NCBI RefSeq assembly: GCF_954871325.1
Contig: NC_088779.1
Location: 9,860,846 to 9,924,845 of the forward strand
Origin: Gordionus sp. m RMFG-2023
Lineage: Eukaryota; Nematomorpha; Gordioida; Chordodea; Parachordodidae
DNA: 64,000 nucleotides
Direction: 5' to 3'
In this document: positions 61,239-64,000 of the stretch, one piece after another
How the letters are laid out: every line of letters starts with the position of its first letter
Numbering within the stretch: the first letter of the stretch is position 1
Notes under the pieces: model-generated
Database searches by the model: none
Told to the model about the DNA's origin: nothing
The model's input: only the letters and a program-made list of their open reading frames with translations
Program-made: the position numbers and the translations under genes

Positions 61239-62666
61239 TAGTGTTGTAAACGAAGTTCGTTTTTTTGAAAAAAATGATAAACGGCGTTCCTTTTATTTTT
61301 GACCAACTTTGAACGTGAACGCGTTCCTTTTTTATGACATTCGAATTTAAACGTTCGTTCAATTTAAAAAATAATTTTTATTTTTATTTATTTGAAAAAT
61401 TTAATATTTCCGAATTTTTTTTAAAAAAGTATTATTTATATTTTGTAATCGACTGCGTATTTCCTTTTCACAATTTCAATTTTTTTAACACATAGTTTAT
61501 TAATTTGAATATTATTGTTTATATTTTAATTTTAATAGATTAGCATAAGCATGGATATTATTATTTAATCCTCATCATCTGATTCTGAAAATCCAAAATC
61601 AGATGAATTATCATTACCATGGCCAAAGATGATAAATGTTTAACAGTAACATCCCATATTGAAGGAACTAATTCAATGCTTAACAAGTGTAAAATCTGCC
61701 CAAAGTATTATATTGTCAAAATCTTCAGGTTACAATTTAAAACGACATTTGATTGTAAAATTAATTATTTTATTTTATATAATATAACTAAGTAAAATCA
61801 TTAAATTTGAAGAAAAAATGCATTTGGGATATTTGACCCCAACAATAACAATAGTTATTTTAAAATTAAAAAAAATTAGTGGCCTAAATATGGTCAACTA
61901 TTGATAGACGCCATATTAAATGGGATTATAAAAGGTATTAAACCTATTACTCTCAATTAATTACATATATTTTATTTTTTTAAAGATTTGAACATATATA
62001 AAGATCAATATGTTCTTTCTGCAATTATACATCCAGTATTCAAGTTTCAATGGCCATGTATAAAACTTCCTCAGAACGAACCTATTAAAAATAAACTTAT
62101 AGCGTTATTGTAAAAAATGCTTTGAAAACCCTAGAAGTGATAATGCAAGAACTGTTAATTTCGAGATATCCTTTTTGTCGAGGAAGGAGGATAACTTATC
62201 TCAATTCTTTGAAGCAAATAACAAAACAATAAATGTTTTTAATAAATTCCCCACGTTAAAAGAGCTATTTATTAAGTATAATACCGCAATCACTTCATCT
62301 ATTTTGAGCGCGTTTTTAGTATAGCTAATGCCGTATTAACTGCCAAGCGTTCCTGTCTATCAGATGAAAATTTTGAAATTGTTATTAAAAATTAATAAGA
62401 AAAATTTTTATAAATAAAATTATCTTTTTATTTGATATATTATTTTGAATTTATAATTATATTATCAAAATAAAACTATATTATTTTTTAACATGGCTAA
62501 TATTGTGTTAATAAATATAAAACATTCACTTATATTAGAAAATTTAAAAAAAATTTTATCATAACGCGTTCCTTTTTTTGAAAGTGAACTTGAACGTGAA
62601 CGCGTTCGATTTTTATCAATGAACGTTGAACGCGAACGCGTTCGATTTTTTAGAATTACAGCACTA
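61239..62666 (+). mobile_element. hAT transposon with perfect 8-bp TSD
   Basis: Ends TAGTGTTGTAA and TTACAGCACTA are inverted repeats (10 of 11 match) with ATTTTATA duplicated at 61231-61238 and 62667-62674. Subterminal blocks repeat GAACGTGAACGCGTTC at both ends (about 61310-61335 and 62565-62650). The interior retains traces of a hAT transposase: a BED-like zinc finger (CKICPKYY near 61690) and YVLSAIIHPVFKFQW near 62010. Stops and frame changes make it inactive. Confidence 0.85.
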
Positions 62667-64000
62667 ATTTTATATCATCTTATTAATCTAATTAATAGTG
62701 AATCAATCAAGGTATCTCTCTAGAATTGGAGTGCTGCATTTGAAATTTTTGAATTAGGTATGGATTTTAATAGGTTAGTTTCCACTAATTATATAAATAA
62801 AAACTAGACTAAAAATATTAATTTTTTATAAGAGAACTCTAGTGTTGTTAAAAGGCTCGATTTGAGCCGATTTTTATAAAAGGCTAACTCAATATTTTAT
62901 CCAAATGCAACTCTTAAGATTTTCATAGATGACACACAGGTTTAGATATCTAATAACTAAATTTCAAGTCATAGGTCTTATTTTTCTGGCTAATATATTT
63001 AGATTATAATTGGCTCAAATCTAACCATTTGACAACACAATTGTGGATGTTTATGCTATTATATTTTATAATCTCCCGTTGTACACCTTTTTTAAATTTT
63101 ATTAAAAAAAAATAACTAAATATGCATGGAAATTATAGTTAAATATTGGCATAATCTTTTATTCATCTAAATTATCATTTATATGAATAAATTATAATTA
63201 AATAAAAATTGTGTATCTAATATAATTAGATGATTTATAGTATAGTTACCTGTTTATTTTGCTTTTATTTAATAAATTCTCATAAATAAAGTTGGAATGG
63301 AGCATATGGAACAAAAAAAAAATGATTATGTGTTTATTTTTCGCTTGCATTTTAATTTTATCAAATAAAATTATCACAGAAATTTTTGAGTGTAATTTAT
63401 TTAGGCTACCATTTGGAAATAGTATTGTAAATTAACTCTCATTTTTTAGTAATATTAATCTCTAAGTTTTTCTTATATTTGAATCTAAACTACTTCTCCC
63501 AACCCAATTATAACACTTTGGCAAGTGGACAATTCTAGATCGACATAGATGTAATCCTATAATATTATAATTTATTTTAAAATATCAATTATATATTTCT
63601 TATGATGAATTAATTCTGCTCTGGTCCCAGTTCACACAAATAAAGAAAATTAAAGGGCTAAGTCTACACTTTATAACTGTAAATTGAACCCTAAAATTTT
63701 TAACCTCTATGTCAAGCAGTTCAAATCTAAAAAAGCATATAAAAAAATTGATGAGGATTAGAAACTATTAGAAAATATATTATTTTAGATATAATATACC
63801 AAATAATCTTTAAAATATGTCAACAATTATTTGGCATGGGAGGAATCTGGGACACATTTAAAAATCTATGGGTATGCCTAATTCTTTCTTTTTTTAAACG
63901 GAAATAATATTTTTAAGAGTCTAATTTGAGATTCATATGTCTCCATTGAATAATATATATTATACCCTATATGTCTTTATCAGGGGCGGACTGGCCATAA
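62667..64000. repeat. Intergenic with a MITE and the start of another hAT element
   Basis: About 62840-63040 is a MITE with TAGTGTTGTTAAAAGGCTCG and AAATCTAACCATTTGACAAC ends. About 63375-63545 is a diverged copy of 41770-41955. The window ends with CAGGGGCGGACTGGCCATAA at 63981-64000, which looks like the terminal inverted repeat of another hAT element running off the edge. No gene was seen. Confidence 0.5.

Overview
This is about 64 kb of very AT-rich eukaryotic DNA, almost certainly from an animal. It carries a Na+/K+-ATPase alpha-subunit gene (a metazoan hallmark), spliceosomal introns and a dense load of hAT-type DNA transposons and MITEs. Protein divergence, AT content and fast-evolving repeats would fit a rapidly evolving or parasitic invertebrate, but the species cannot be named from the sequence alone.

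Three host genes are supported, all on the minus strand. (1) SMC6, about 397-34698: 24 exons read by hand join in frame to about 1,047 residues. They run from the Walker A head through coiled coil 1, hinge and coiled coil 2 to the signature/Walker B head and a stop codon. Only the extreme 5' end (start codon) was not found. Five introns at the 5' end are 41-50 bp, while the others are 0.35-5.9 kb and full of transposons. (2) A YitH-type GNAT acetyltransferase, 42543-43988: three exons, with one in-frame TGA near the start of its C-terminal domain. (3) The Na+/K+-ATPase alpha subunit, 49873-59734: 20 exons join in frame to 1,125 residues with every P-type ATPase motif present and an unusually long N-terminal tail. 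Both large genes appear to use one GC-AG intron each.

The rest is transposon-derived or featureless AT-rich DNA. There are two inverted copies of one hAT transposon (37497-39782 plus strand, 47644-49387 minus strand), each with its own 8-bp target duplication. A second hAT lies at 61239-62666 with perfect 8-bp duplications. A dispersed family of GGGCCGGGCC-rich hAT MITEs is present, as are a GGGTT-rich hAT MITE at 32509-32935, a mariner-like MITE with long inverted repeats (29479-30638), a dead LINE (35300-37400, minus), two tRNA-derived SINE copies, a degenerate GCGAATGCATT satellite and a broken Ty3/Gypsy fossil (about 23160-24010).

SMC6 (DNA repair/chromosome structure) and the sodium pump (plasma membrane ion transport) have no evident functional link. 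The window looks like an ordinary gene neighbourhood inflated by repeats, not an operon-like system. No dedicated novel system was identified. The most unusual items are the hinge-like extra exon inside SMC6, the in-frame TGA in the acetyltransferase, the GC-AG introns, and the GGGCC MITE family with a filled/empty insertion-site pair.
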